From Myxococcales bacterium (GTDB lineage Bacteria > Myxococcota_A > UBA9160 > UBA4427), in contig JADFNE010000042.1 of the NCBI GenBank assembly GCA_022563535.1, positions 1-37,598 on the forward strand: a DNA stretch of 37,598 nucleotides, in the 5' to 3' direction. The notes below the pieces were generated by a model. That model had not been told where the DNA came from. It did no database searches and worked only from the letters and a program-made list of their open reading frames with translations. Both the position numbers and the translations under genes were made by a program. Shown here piece after piece: positions 10,025 through 19,218 of the stretch (positions are counted from its first letter, which is position 1; every line of letters begins with the position of its first letter).

Positions 10025-11284
10025 GTGACCCCCCGCAAACAGATTCGCATTGAAGATCTGCGCGACCCCGTGCTCAGCGACATCCAGAAAGCCGGGCTGG
10101 CCCTCGGTGAAAATAATCCCGTCGAATTGAGCGTTGCCGCAGTGGAGGCCGCTGCGGTCGATCGCACGGGTCTCGAGGATTTTGGCGACGACGGTTATCG
10201 CGAGCGTCTGGCACTATGGCTTTCAGAAGTCGATGAAGACCCCGAGCGCACTGCGATCGGTCGCTTTGGGCTGTACAACGACTGCGTTCGCTACGCGTCC
10301 AACCGCCTGCTCGTGAACGACCTGCTGGCTCGTCATCCCGAGATTCACGAGATCGAGATCGTGCGCCCCATCATCGTGGTCGGGTTGCCTCGATCCGGCA
10401 CAACTCACCTCGTCAATCTGATTGCCGCCGATCAGCGACTTCGCTCGATGCCTCTTTGGGAGGGGCAGGAGCCGGTACCCAACCCGAAAGACGAATCTCG
10501 AAACGACGGGATTGATCCGCGCTGGGCCCGTTCCGAAGAGGCGTGGCAGGGCATGAAGCTGGGGGCGCCGCTCATTGCCTCGATGCACCCGATGAACCCA
10601 GACCATATTCACGAAGAACTGGAGCTGCAGCTCCACGACTTCACCAGCTACAACCAGGAGTGGGTCGCCCGGGTGCCGCGCTGGCGCGACTACTACCTCG
10701 CTCACGACCAGACGCCGCACTACGAAAGGCTCAAGACAATGCTCAAGGTATTGAGCTGGTATCGACCGCGCGAGCGTTGGATCTTGAAGTGTCCCCAGCA
10801 CCTCGAACAACTGGGGCCCCTGATGACGACGTTTCCGGATGCGACGATCGTGGTCACCCACCGCGATCCAGTTTCGGTCATTCAGTCTGCCATCACCATG
10901 CTCACTTACGGCGCCCGGATGAACTACAAGACGCCGCGTCCCGATTTTTATCTCGAATACTGGACCGATCGCATCAAGCGGTTGCTCGAAGCCTCGGTGC
11001 GAGATCGGGATCTGCTTCCGGCAGACCGCACGATTGACGTGCTCTTCCACGACTTGATGTCGGACGATATGGGGACCGTCGAGCGTATTTACGAAGTGGC
11101 GGGCCTCGAAATGACGAGCGAAGCGCGCGGGCAGATCGCCCGCTATGTCGAGGAACACCCGCGCGGAAGGGACGGGCAGGTGGTCTACGACCTGCGCAAG
11201 GACTTTTTGGTCGAGCCAGCGGAAGTGCGCTCCGGATTCGATTTTTATCTGGATCGCTTCGAGATTCGAAAGGAAGTGCAATGA
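10025..11284 (+). CDS. Sulfotransferase family protein (Sulfotransfer_3-like)
   Basis: This predicts 419 residues. The open frame extends upstream through the VOC gene, so I place the start at GTG 10025, 23 bases after the VOC stop with GGAG about 11 bases upstream; the product then begins MTPRKQIRIEDLRDPVL. IIVVGLPRSGTTHL (about residues 115-128) is the 5'-phosphosulfate-binding P-loop-like motif of PAPS-dependent sulfotransferases. ERWILKCPQHLEQL and VVTHRDPVSVIQS match the later 3'-phosphate-binding region. It transfers sulfate from PAPS to an unknown, probably lipid or steroid-like, acceptor. Its stop overlaps the next gene by four bases. Confidence 0.88.
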   Translation: MTPRKQIRIEDLRDPVLSDIQKAGLALGENNPVELSVAAVEAAAVDRTGLEDFGDDGYRERLALWLSEVDEDPERTAIGRFGLYNDCVRYASNRLLVNDLLARHPEIHEIEIVRPIIVVGLPRSGTTHLVNLIAADQRLRSMPLWEGQEPVPNPKDESRNDGIDPRWARSEEAWQGMKLGAPLIASMHPMNPDHIHEELELQLHDFTSYNQEWVARVPRWRDYYLAHDQTPHYERLKTMLKVLSWYRPRERWILKCPQHLEQLGPLMTTFPDATIVVTHRDPVSVIQSAITMLTYGARMNYKTPRPDFYLEYWTDRIKRLLEASVRDRDLLPADRTIDVLFHDLMSDDMGTVERIYEVAGLEMTSEARGQIARYVEEHPRGRDGQVVYDLRKDFLVEPAEVRSGFDFYLDRFEIRKEVQ

Positions 11285-12558
11285 GCATTCAAGACGAGGT
11301 CGACCGCCTGATCGACGAGCGCCCGGGCCGCGAATTGCTTCACCCCGACTATGACGAAGAGGCGGTGCCATTTTGCGACTTCATCTACCGATCGGCGGGG
11401 ACCAGCGCGTCCTACCTGCTGACGACCGACGCAGGCCGAGTGATCATCAATACCGGCATGGGTTGGGAGGCCCCGCATCACCAGAGTCTTTTCGCGGCGA
11501 TCTCTTCTGACCCGACCACCTACATCATCACCACCCAGGGGCACGTCGACCATGTGGGCGGGGTCTCGCTGTTTCGCGACGCCAACACGCGCTATGTCGC
11601 CCAGGCGAACAATCCCGCTTGCCAGGCCGACGACGCGCGTTTGCCGCGGTTTCGCGCGGGTACCGCACTGCGGTGGTTTCCCAAGCTTCCGCAACAGATC
11701 CGCGACTTCGCCGAGCGGTATCCCGGGGTGTCCAAGGGCCAGGACGTCCCTACCCCGGACATCGTGTTCGATGAACAAATCTCGCTTTCGGAGGGCGGGC
11801 TCGAGATCGAGTTGATCGCGATGCCCGGGGGCGAAACCATCGACAGTCTTGCGGTTTGGCTGCCGCGACATCGCATCGCCATCTTGAGCAATCTATTTGG
11901 CCCGCTGTTCCCCCACTTTCCCAACTTCAATACATTGCGCGGGGACAAGTACCGGTTCCCGGTGCCGTACATGAAGAACACAGAGCGGTTGCGCGCGCTG
12001 CGGCCCCAGATGCTCATCACCGGACGAGGAATGCCGATCGAGGGAGAAGAACTGATCGACGCATGCCTGGGACGACTGCACGACGCGGTCGACTACGTAC
12101 ACCGCGAAACCCTCGCCGGAATCAACGCGGGCAAGACCTTGAACGAGATCATGGAAGAGGTCGAGTTGCCGAAGGAACTCCGGGTGGGACTGGGCTATGG
12201 CAAGGTCGCGTGGGGGGTTCGTACGATTTGGGAATCTTATACCGGCTGGTTCGAGCGCCGCTCGACCGCCGACCTGTATGCCACCGATCCGAACATCGCG
12301 ATCTCCGAACTGGCCGGCCTGGCCGGGGTCGAGTCGATTCTCGAACGAGCTCGGGCGCGCAGCCAGTCCGGAGATCAGGCCACTGCCATACGCCTGGCCG
12401 AAGCCGCCCTCGCCATCGCGCCGGATCACCGCGAAGCCGCGAGCGTGATGGCCGATGCCCATCAGACCCTGCTCAAGAACGGCGGGGACGTGAGCTTCTG
12501 GGAAAACGGCTGGTTGGAAAGCGAGCTGGCGCGTTGGCAAAAACTCGCTGGAAAGTAA
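11281..12558 (+). CDS. Metallo-beta-lactamase-fold hydrolase with alkylsulfatase-like C-terminus
   Basis: This predicts 425 residues starting at the ATG of an ATGA overlap with the sulfotransferase stop. The metal motif reads TQGHVDHVGG (residues 85-94): the first His of the usual THxHxDH is Gln, while H88, D90 and H91 remain, as seen in some MBL branches. MPGGETIDSLAVWLP with SNLFGPLFPHFPN follows at the next metal-ligand region. The C-terminal ~65 residues (from about ATAIRLAEAALAIAPDHREAA) form a helical repeat like the dimerisation domain of SdsA1-type alkylsulfatases. Coupling to a sulfotransferase suggests turnover of a sulfate ester. That is inference; a lactonase or thioesterase role is possible. 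Confidence 0.85.
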   Translation: MSIQDEVDRLIDERPGRELLHPDYDEEAVPFCDFIYRSAGTSASYLLTTDAGRVIINTGMGWEAPHHQSLFAAISSDPTTYIITTQGHVDHVGGVSLFRDANTRYVAQANNPACQADDARLPRFRAGTALRWFPKLPQQIRDFAERYPGVSKGQDVPTPDIVFDEQISLSEGGLEIELIAMPGGETIDSLAVWLPRHRIAILSNLFGPLFPHFPNFNTLRGDKYRFPVPYMKNTERLRALRPQMLITGRGMPIEGEELIDACLGRLHDAVDYVHRETLAGINAGKTLNEIMEEVELPKELRVGLGYGKVAWGVRTIWESYTGWFERRSTADLYATDPNIAISELAGLAGVESILERARARSQSGDQATAIRLAEAALAIAPDHREAASVMADAHQTLLKNGGDVSFWENGWLESELARWQKLAGK

Positions 12559-13050
12559 GACGGGCTCCAGGAGTAGTTTCCAGAAATAGCGCACCTGGAC
12601 CTCGAGCTGTTCCGCGAGATCCGCAGTTCGATGGTGTCTTGGATTAGGGCTCCCAAAAGTCCGAATGCTGCTGGCGGGCCAAGCTGGCGCAGTTTGGCTG
12701 GGGACGATGTCGTGATTCTAGCTTTACGAATACATATATATAGAAGGAAGGAATCATTTCTCGTATGCGGGAGCGAAAAATGGGCGCGGACAATTGTTGG
12801 GCCGCTTGGGTGATTTCTCGCGCAATCGGTTCTGACGCTGGGCTGAGTGGCTGTTTACCGATCGAGCGAGGTGCGGTGGACCGGCAACATCTTGTCAATG
12901 AAGCACTTTTCGCCGAGTAACTGCCGTTCTTGCCAATTCGACGGGTATGGCCACGCTAGATGGTCCAAGAAACCCGGAGCTTGCGATATCACATTATCGA
13001 GTATGCTAGGGCCCTGGCTTGGCGGACGGTATTCCTCTGGAGTCCCATTG
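12559..13050. other. Intergenic region upstream of the phosphatase-kinase locus
   Basis: In 492 bases I see no convincing gene. An AT-rich patch with alternating TA (about 12728-12742) stands out and may mark a promoter. Just after it an ATG at 12780 with GGGAG upstream opens a 46-codon frame to 12920; its codon use is not like the neighbours and I do not call it. Closer to the phosphatase, TTGCGA (12981) and TATGCT (13002) make a weak promoter-like pair with a short 15-base spacer. Confidence 0.4.
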
Positions 13051-14712
13051 ATGGAGACCGATCGACTGCTCAGTTCGTCATTGAGTGATGTTGGGCGAAC
13101 GCGTCAGGAAAACCAAGACGCGTGCGGTGAGTTTCGCAATGCACTCGGTGAGCGGCTGCTGATTGTCGCGGACGGCATGGGGGGACATGCCGGGGGTGTC
13201 ACCGCGAGTCGGATTTGTGTCGAGACCGTCGCCCGAATTTTCGAAAGCGGCGAAGGGCTGCCGGGTGACCGGCTGCGTCATGGTTTCGAGGAGGCTAATC
13301 GTGCGGTGTACGCTGCTTCGCAAGCGGACCCGACACTGAGCGGCATGGGAACAACCGGAGTCGCGCTGCTCTTTGACCGCAATGGCATGGTGACACTGGC
13401 GTGGGTAGGAGATAGTCGCGCATACCAGTACCGAGGTGGGGAACTCGAACAGTTGAGCGGAGATCATTCCGTGGTTGCCGACTGGGTTCGCCTGGGAACG
13501 ATCGACGAGGAGGAAGCGGAGAGTCACCCACGTCGCAACGAACTTTCGCGTGCGATCGGGCCGGAACCCAGCGTCGAGGTCGATCTTCTCAGCTTTGAGA
13601 TCGAGCCCGGAGATTCCTATCTCCTCTGCTCGGATGGGCTGTGCGGCTACCTGAGCAAGGCAGATATCTCTGCCATAGTCGGATTCGAAACTCCCGACGA
13701 GGCAGTGCGCCTATTGGTTGACATGGCCAATGTCGAGTACGACTCGCCGGACAACGTGACAGTCCAGATCATTGCGGTGCCCGACGATATCGCCAAATTC
13801 GCAGTACCGGATAAACGAGGAACTGGGGAAACTCGCGAATTGGAATTTTTGAACGCAGAGGAGTTGAACATCATGGCGGATGACACTAACGACCTTGGTG
13901 GCGCGAGCAGCACACGCAAAAAGAAAATGGTGCTGGTAGGCATTTCAGTTCTGATCGTTGCCGCACTGTTGGCGGGCTTCACTCGGCATCAGATGAACAT
14001 CCGACTCGCTCAGGAGGCCGCCGAAGCTGTGGCCGAGGCCGAGCGTGTAGCCCAGGAGCAAGCCTTGCAGGCCAAAACGGCAGCGGATCGCGCTGCGGCG
14101 TTGGTTGCAGAGTTCGAGGCCGAGGCTGCGCGGGAGGAGGCAGCCCGCTTGGAAGCGGCTCGCTTGGCGGAGTTAGCCCGCGAAGAGGCTTTGGCGCGCG
14201 AGCACGCGCTGGCTCTCAAGATCGCTGAGGCCAAAGAGGCGCTGGCTCGGAAGCAGGCAGCTTTGGCGGCGGCGATGCTGGAGGTTGAGCAACAGGAGGC
14301 TGCCGAACGCGAAAAACTCGCAGCCGAACAGGAACTGCTCCGGCTCGAGGCGCTTGCACTCGCGGAGGCTCGTGCGAAGGAGGCCGCCATCCAGACGGCA
14401 CGCGCGGTCGACGCGTTCGTAGCCTCATGGAAGCAGGCGCTGGGCCGGGGAGATTTCCCTCTCTACAAGGAGCTGGGTTTCCGCGAGAGCGAGTCTGAGT
14501 TTCGCGAACTCTATGGCGACGGCATCGCCGGATATGAAATTGCGATCGTAGAGAAGAGACAGTGGGAGGGGGGGTTTGTGGCGTTGCGTGTGACCGAGAC
14601 CTTCGATCCTCCCGGGGCCTGGCCGGGTTTCGATTCCAGGAAGACTCAGAGGGACCTGGTGTTGCGTCCGACTTCGAATGGGATGCGCTTTGCGGGCGAC
14701 CGAAAAGAGTAG
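13051..14712 (+). CDS. Membrane-anchored PP2C-type Ser/Thr protein phosphatase (PppA-like) with coiled-coil tail
   Basis: This predicts 553 residues. The start at ATG 13051 has CTGGAG 8 bases upstream and places METDRLLSSSLSDVGRTRQENQD at the N-terminus, where PP2C homology begins. Metal-binding motifs are RQENQD (D23), VADGMGGHAGG (D41, G42), SDGL (D195) and SPDNVT (D234), so the cytoplasmic domain (about 8-245) looks active. A single membrane helix at about 293-310 is followed by an Ala/Glu/Arg-rich coiled coil (about 315-450) and a C-terminal domain (about 452-553) that may be NTF2-like. T6SS phosphatases such as PppA reverse kinase action and are normally soluble, so this architecture is unusual. 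The kinase gene follows after 10 bases. Confidence 0.93.
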   Translation: METDRLLSSSLSDVGRTRQENQDACGEFRNALGERLLIVADGMGGHAGGVTASRICVETVARIFESGEGLPGDRLRHGFEEANRAVYAASQADPTLSGMGTTGVALLFDRNGMVTLAWVGDSRAYQYRGGELEQLSGDHSVVADWVRLGTIDEEEAESHPRRNELSRAIGPEPSVEVDLLSFEIEPGDSYLLCSDGLCGYLSKADISAIVGFETPDEAVRLLVDMANVEYDSPDNVTVQIIAVPDDIAKFAVPDKRGTGETRELEFLNAEELNIMADDTNDLGGASSTRKKKMVLVGISVLIVAALLAGFTRHQMNIRLAQEAAEAVAEAERVAQEQALQAKTAADRAAALVAEFEAEAAREEAARLEAARLAELAREEALAREHALALKIAEAKEALARKQAALAAAMLEVEQQEAAEREKLAAEQELLRLEALALAEARAKEAAIQTARAVDAFVASWKQALGRGDFPLYKELGFRESESEFRELYGDGIAGYEIAIVEKRQWEGGFVALRVTETFDPPGAWPGFDSRKTQRDLVLRPTSNGMRFAGDRKE

Positions 14713-14722
14713 GAAGTAGGTT

Positions 14723-16651
14723 ATGGGTTTCGACGTCGCCGCCCTCCGACGCATCGGTAGGTATCCAGTAGATCACTTCGTCGCCGAAGGCGGGATGGCC
14801 TGGGTATTCCGCGTGACTGACCCGGAACTCTTCAATGCGCCACGAGCATTGAAGCTGCTGAAGCCCCAGGCTGCCGGGGGCGAGGACTACCAGCGCTTCC
14901 TCGCGGAGGCACAGATCCTCGCAACGATTCAGCATCCGAACCTGATTCACGTCTACGATTTTGGTCAGGATGCCGGGACCGGCTGCCATTTCTACACCAT
15001 GGACTTTATCGAGGGTTCGACCCTCTGCGACATTCCGCCGGATTGGTTGGATGAAACGGACGAGGAGGAGGAGGAAGACGAAGAGGAAAGCGTCGATGTC
15101 GCGCCGGTAGAAACTGAGATCGATCCCAACGCAACGAGCTTCATCCATGTTCGCCCGGCACCTGCCAGAGTTCGATACACGGTGACCGATGTCTGCGAGT
15201 ACTTTTGCGGTGTGCTCGCAGCCTTGGCCCGGTTGCATCGGGAAAATGTCGTCCATCGAGACATCAAGCCCGAGAACATCTTCCTGACCCACGACCGGAT
15301 CCCGATTCTCGGCGATCTCGGCATCGCCACGGGAAGACACTCCGCGAAAATTTCCGAGGTTGGCCGCGTTCCGGGTACACCGCTCTACATGTCACCCGAG
15401 CACGCACTGGGTGAGCCGACTACGGTTCGAAGTGACGTCTTTTCGTTGGGTCTCTCGCTCTACACCGTGCTGTCCGGTGAGACCGTCTACGATCAGATCG
15501 ATGATCTCGACGCCACCGACGGGCAAGCGGTCTTGCAGCACCTGGTTTCGCTTCAGGCGGAAGACAAAGAGTTCGAATTCTTCGGTCACGAGTCAATTCC
15601 AGACAGTGTGTTGGACGTCATCGAAACCGCGTGCAGCATCAAGGAAAGTGAGCGGTTCGCGAGCGCCGACGACTTTAATAACGCACTGCGAGATGCTCTC
15701 GACGGAGTTTCGGGGGCGTACGCGGGAGGGATCCGTCCGCTGGTCGCGGCTGCGATTGCCCTGCCGGTACTTGCGCTGACCGGCTATTTCGCCTGGCAGG
15801 TGCTCATCGAGGAAAGTCAGATAGGCCCGACCCAGGAAGACGTGGACAAGATCCTCGAAGTTGAGCGCCAAAACATAAGAGACCGCGAATTGGCAGCCCA
15901 GCGGGACATCGATGCGCTGAAGGATAAGCTCGAACGAGCCATGAAATCGGTTGGTGACGGGGCGTCCGCCCAGCGGGACATCGACGCACTGAAGGCCGCG
16001 CTTGAAGAGGCCAAGAAGCAAGGCGAGGCTGAGGCAGAGAGCAAGGCGGCCCTGACGGCCGCGCTTAATGAAGCCAAGATTCAAAGCGAGGCTGAGAAAG
16101 AGAACAAGGCGGCCCTGCTGATCGCTCAGAAACGTGCGAAGGAGTTGGAGGACGCACGACTGTCCGAGAATCTGCGCCTCGAGGAAGAACGCAAGATCGC
16201 CGCGAAACGGGAGGCTGACGCGCGCAGGCAGTTGGAGGAATTAAGGTTGGCGCTCCTGCAAGAGAAGAACAAGCCTCCACCGGTCGCGTTACCTCCGCCT
16301 CCGGCCGAGGACCTCGGCCTGCGCAAGGCCATGGAGAGCTATGAATCTGCCTACGAGTCGCGGTCGATCGAAGATCTGAATCGCGTCTGGAGCATGTCAC
16401 GCTTTCAGCGGGTTTTCCTAGAGCAGCTGTTTGAAGACTGCGGCCAGATACGCGTGCTTCTCAGTTTTACGGACTCGAATATCACAGGCAGCGACGCACA
16501 GGTCGACTTTGACGAGAACATTCTGTACAACAAGTGCAACAAAACCAAGGCTGGTTCGCGCTATTCGGAGTTGACCGCCTTGCTGGCTCGTCGTGGCGAC
16601 GAGTGGCAGATCAAGGAAATTCGGGAACGCAACGAGCGATCAAAGAATTGA
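14723..16651 (+). CDS. Membrane Ser/Thr protein kinase (PpkA-like) with coiled coil and C-terminal NTF2-like domain
   Basis: This predicts 642 residues, starting behind AGGAAGTAGG. The Hanks-type domain (about 11-325) has the glycine-loop region VAEGGMAWVF, ALKLLK (K44), HRDIKPEN (D180), DLG (198-200, replacing DFG) and SPE (224-226). A poly-acidic insert (about 110-124) and an extra loop to ~150 separate the lobes. A membrane helix at about 337-358 is followed by a coiled coil (370-515) containing AQRDIDALK twice, a proline-rich linker (517-528) and a domain at 532-642. That last domain is repeated twice in the lipoprotein at 23741-24703. By topology it would be periplasmic and could sense a signal that controls T6SS threonine phosphorylation. 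Catalytic residues are intact. Confidence 0.94.
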   Translation: MGFDVAALRRIGRYPVDHFVAEGGMAWVFRVTDPELFNAPRALKLLKPQAAGGEDYQRFLAEAQILATIQHPNLIHVYDFGQDAGTGCHFYTMDFIEGSTLCDIPPDWLDETDEEEEEDEEESVDVAPVETEIDPNATSFIHVRPAPARVRYTVTDVCEYFCGVLAALARLHRENVVHRDIKPENIFLTHDRIPILGDLGIATGRHSAKISEVGRVPGTPLYMSPEHALGEPTTVRSDVFSLGLSLYTVLSGETVYDQIDDLDATDGQAVLQHLVSLQAEDKEFEFFGHESIPDSVLDVIETACSIKESERFASADDFNNALRDALDGVSGAYAGGIRPLVAAAIALPVLALTGYFAWQVLIEESQIGPTQEDVDKILEVERQNIRDRELAAQRDIDALKDKLERAMKSVGDGASAQRDIDALKAALEEAKKQGEAEAESKAALTAALNEAKIQSEAEKENKAALLIAQKRAKELEDARLSENLRLEEERKIAAKREADARRQLEELRLALLQEKNKPPPVALPPPPAEDLGLRKAMESYESAYESRSIEDLNRVWSMSRFQRVFLEQLFEDCGQIRVLLSFTDSNITGSDAQVDFDENILYNKCNKTKAGSRYSELTALLARRGDEWQIKEIRERNERSKN

Positions 16652-16947
16652 TCTTCCGGGTGTCACTTGTTTGTGGCATTTTACTTGATTGTGATAGAAG
16701 ATTGCTAGTCTGAATTTGTTCCCTGGTGGCTGCCGAGTACTAACGCGTAGAACTGCAGAGGTATTTGCCTTACGTAGATCGACTGATTGAAAATATTTTT
16801 TTTACGTGCTTCGGGATCTCCCCGTCCCGCGGGCGCGTCCTTGGCTGGGTGAGACCATCCGGGTTGCTGTTCGAAAAAATGCAGTTGCCGCGAAGCCCGA
16901 CATTAATTTCGCGGCTCGAATGAAACTCAATTCGGAGCCCGCGGACG
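16652..16947. other. Intergenic region upstream of the TPS transporter gene
   Basis: These 296 bases separate the kinase and the TpsB gene. The first half is markedly AT-rich for this genome, with an 8-T run near 16795-16802. A weak sigma-70-like pair, TTGTTT (16667) and TGTGAT (16690) with 17 bases between, could start transcription of the TPS genes. No strong hairpin terminator is seen, so read-through from the kinase gene is also possible. Confidence 0.35.
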
Positions 16948-19074
16948 ATGAATTCTCCCCCCCAATTCATTTATCGCATCCGGTGTCGTTTTCGGTCGTC
17001 GCTCATTTTGAGCATCGCCTGGGGACTTGTCCTCTGCATGGACTCATCCGTTGCCTGGTCACAAGCAGAGTTGCAGACAGGGCCGGAGCCGGTCATCGAT
17101 CCTGCGGCTGTCGAAACGGCCGCTGGAGAAGCCGCCACGCCCGATAACGCTTTTGCAGAATCCACTGCGGAAGAAGTCGACACTTCCGAAACGGATGGGG
17201 TCGAAGGTGAGACGGGCGACGCCAACGAACTGGTTGTTGAATCGCCTGAGACCGAGTCACTCGAGGTTGTCACTTATCACGTAACACGGTTCCAGTTGGA
17301 CTACTTGAACGAAACGCCCAACGCTCCTTCGATCTCATTTTTGCGTAGGACTCGGATCAAGCTCGGAATGATGGAGTTGATCGAATGGGAGGGCAACGTC
17401 TTCGTAGCCCCGGAGAAGTCCGAAGCGCAGGTGGACTTCAGGCTGGACGAAATTCCGGCCGATAGTCCCACCCACTTTACCGCGGCGGCACTGGCCAGCA
17501 TCAACCGGCAGATCGTCAAGGCGGTATCGCACGAGGGGCTCGGGAGCATCATCGTTGCGCCAGACGGAGAAGACATCGGCTTCACTACGGGACAGGATTT
17601 GAGGGCGGAGGGGAATACAACCCTGCGCCTCACAATTTTTCTGCCGACCATCAAGGAACTTCAGAGCTTCGCCACCGGCGAACGAATTCCCGAAGTCGAC
17701 GCGACGAACAACCGGGCACACTCCCGCATTCTGAGGGAATCGCCGGTGCAGGCGGGGGAGTTGTTCTGGCCGAGCGAGGTGGATGACTACGTTGCGCGAC
17801 TCAACCGCCACCCGGGACGCCGCGTAATCGCACAACTCTCGCCCTCAAATGACAAACAGCAGCTGTACCTCGACTATCAGATTACGGAATCGAAGCCTTG
17901 GATCACTTACGGCTCGATTTCGAATACCGGTGGCGAGCAGACCGGGCGGACGCAGGCACGGGTCGGCTTCGTGGATTTGCAGCTGACTAATCGCGACGAC
18001 ATCTTTGCCCTCGACTATGTGATGAATACCAATGGCAATGTTCGGGCAACCAATGGCATCTATCAGTTGCCTCTCTGGATCGATACCGTACGGATGGAAG
18101 TTGCCGGATCGTATGCAGACTACGAAGGAACAGCTGGCGAGTTTCAGAGCCCAACCGATATCGACGGAAAGCAGGCCCGAGGCGAATTGAATCTCGTCTA
18201 CAACTTCTTCCAGTTCGAAGAATATTTCCTCGACGTGATGGGTGGGGCCACGTACGAATACATTGAGACCAAGACCAAGACCAGCGGCCTGGTTACCGGC
18301 GGAACCGAAAACTTCTTGATCGCCCGTCTCGGTCTCAGGTTGGAGCGCAAGAACCCAAAGCTGAAACTTCGAGCCAGTACATGGGTCGATTTCGGAACGC
18401 TGAACCACGACGACTCGGACCCGATGTCGGACTTCAACAATCTTGTGCGCCTGTTGCCGGACGACAACCCGGTAGTTCTGCGTTGGGATGCAAAGTTAGC
18501 GTTCTTCATCGATGGCCTCCTGGCCGATCCGAAGAACCCGAGCCCAACTCTCGCCCACGAATTTGTCATCCGATACCGGGGGCAGAGCACCTTCGACAAA
18601 TATCGCCTGCAGTCCCATGCGCTTCAGATTGCCGGCGGGATGGAAACCGTAAGGGGATACGAACAGGGAGTGACGGCGGGGGACTCGGTTCATCTCGGCA
18701 GCCTCGAGTACCGCTACCACGTGCCTCGCATCTTCAAACCGCGCCCTGCTACCACCGTTTTTCCCTTGATTGGCGAGTTCGCGATTGCCCCTCGTGGTCC
18801 CGGAGAGCGTCCCGATTGGGATTGGGTCCTGAAGGTCTTCTATGACGTGGCCAGCATCCGTCAGACAGATCGTCAGGTGGCCGAGTTCAATGACACCTTG
18901 CAGTCGGTTGGCGTTGGGACCGAGTTGTTCATCAAAAGGAATGTTCAGCTGCGCCTCGATTGGGGAATTGCTCTCGAAGACGCTCACTGCACCCCCCTTG
19001 GTGGTGGTGGATCCCTGTGCACGATCAAGAAGCACGAATCGGAGATTAATTTTTTGGCGAGCATCTTCTACTGA
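16948..19074 (+). CDS. Two-partner secretion outer-membrane transporter (TpsB, FhaC/ShlB family)
   Basis: This predicts 708 residues. It has an N-terminal signal peptide (basic RIRCRFRS, then a hydrophobic stretch ending near SVAWSQA). An acidic, Ala/Glu/Thr-rich low-complexity linker runs to about residue 100. A POTRA-type region is followed by a C-terminal beta-barrel. The diagnostic L6-loop motif VRGY is at 568-571 inside GGMETVRGYEQG, and the protein ends in an aromatic residue (ASIFY) as barrel proteins do. It would move the partner exoprotein encoded next, at 19241, across the outer membrane. FhaC-type proteins are usually shorter; the extra length is mostly the acidic linker. GGAG lies 10 bases before the ATG. 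A 7-C run sits in codons 3-6. Confidence 0.9.
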   Translation: MNSPPQFIYRIRCRFRSSLILSIAWGLVLCMDSSVAWSQAELQTGPEPVIDPAAVETAAGEAATPDNAFAESTAEEVDTSETDGVEGETGDANELVVESPETESLEVVTYHVTRFQLDYLNETPNAPSISFLRRTRIKLGMMELIEWEGNVFVAPEKSEAQVDFRLDEIPADSPTHFTAAALASINRQIVKAVSHEGLGSIIVAPDGEDIGFTTGQDLRAEGNTTLRLTIFLPTIKELQSFATGERIPEVDATNNRAHSRILRESPVQAGELFWPSEVDDYVARLNRHPGRRVIAQLSPSNDKQQLYLDYQITESKPWITYGSISNTGGEQTGRTQARVGFVDLQLTNRDDIFALDYVMNTNGNVRATNGIYQLPLWIDTVRMEVAGSYADYEGTAGEFQSPTDIDGKQARGELNLVYNFFQFEEYFLDVMGGATYEYIETKTKTSGLVTGGTENFLIARLGLRLERKNPKLKLRASTWVDFGTLNHDDSDPMSDFNNLVRLLPDDNPVVLRWDAKLAFFIDGLLADPKNPSPTLAHEFVIRYRGQSTFDKYRLQSHALQIAGGMETVRGYEQGVTAGDSVHLGSLEYRYHVPRIFKPRPATTVFPLIGEFAIAPRGPGERPDWDWVLKVFYDVASIRQTDRQVAEFNDTLQSVGVGTELFIKRNVQLRLDWGIALEDAHCTPLGGGGSLCTIKKHESEINFLASIFY

Positions 19075-19196
19075 GCATGAGCACCGCGCGCGAGTAGCGG
19101 GCGGCAATGGATGACCGTGACTGCCGGTGAATGACGAATCCAAACAGTCAGGAAAGCTGAGAGAAGAGAAATCGAATGGATGGCTAGAGAGCAAAG

Positions 19197-19218
19197 CGAA
19201 TTGGCAAAGGCCAATTCG
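19197..19218 (+). promoter_or_regulatory. Perfect 9-bp hairpin with AAAG tetraloop in the tpsA leader
   Basis: CGAATTGGC at 19197-19205 and its exact complement GCCAATTCG at 19210-19218 flank a four-base AAAG loop. It ends 9 bases before the GTGGGAGG ribosome site of the exoprotein gene. No T-run follows. It may limit translation or set transporter-to-exoprotein ratio by RNA processing or attenuation. Confidence 0.5.

Noticed and set aside
12780-12920. 46-codon frame with a GGGAG site upstream
   Set aside because: Codon third positions are not GC-biased like real genes here and no similarity is recognised; left as part of the intergenic entry.
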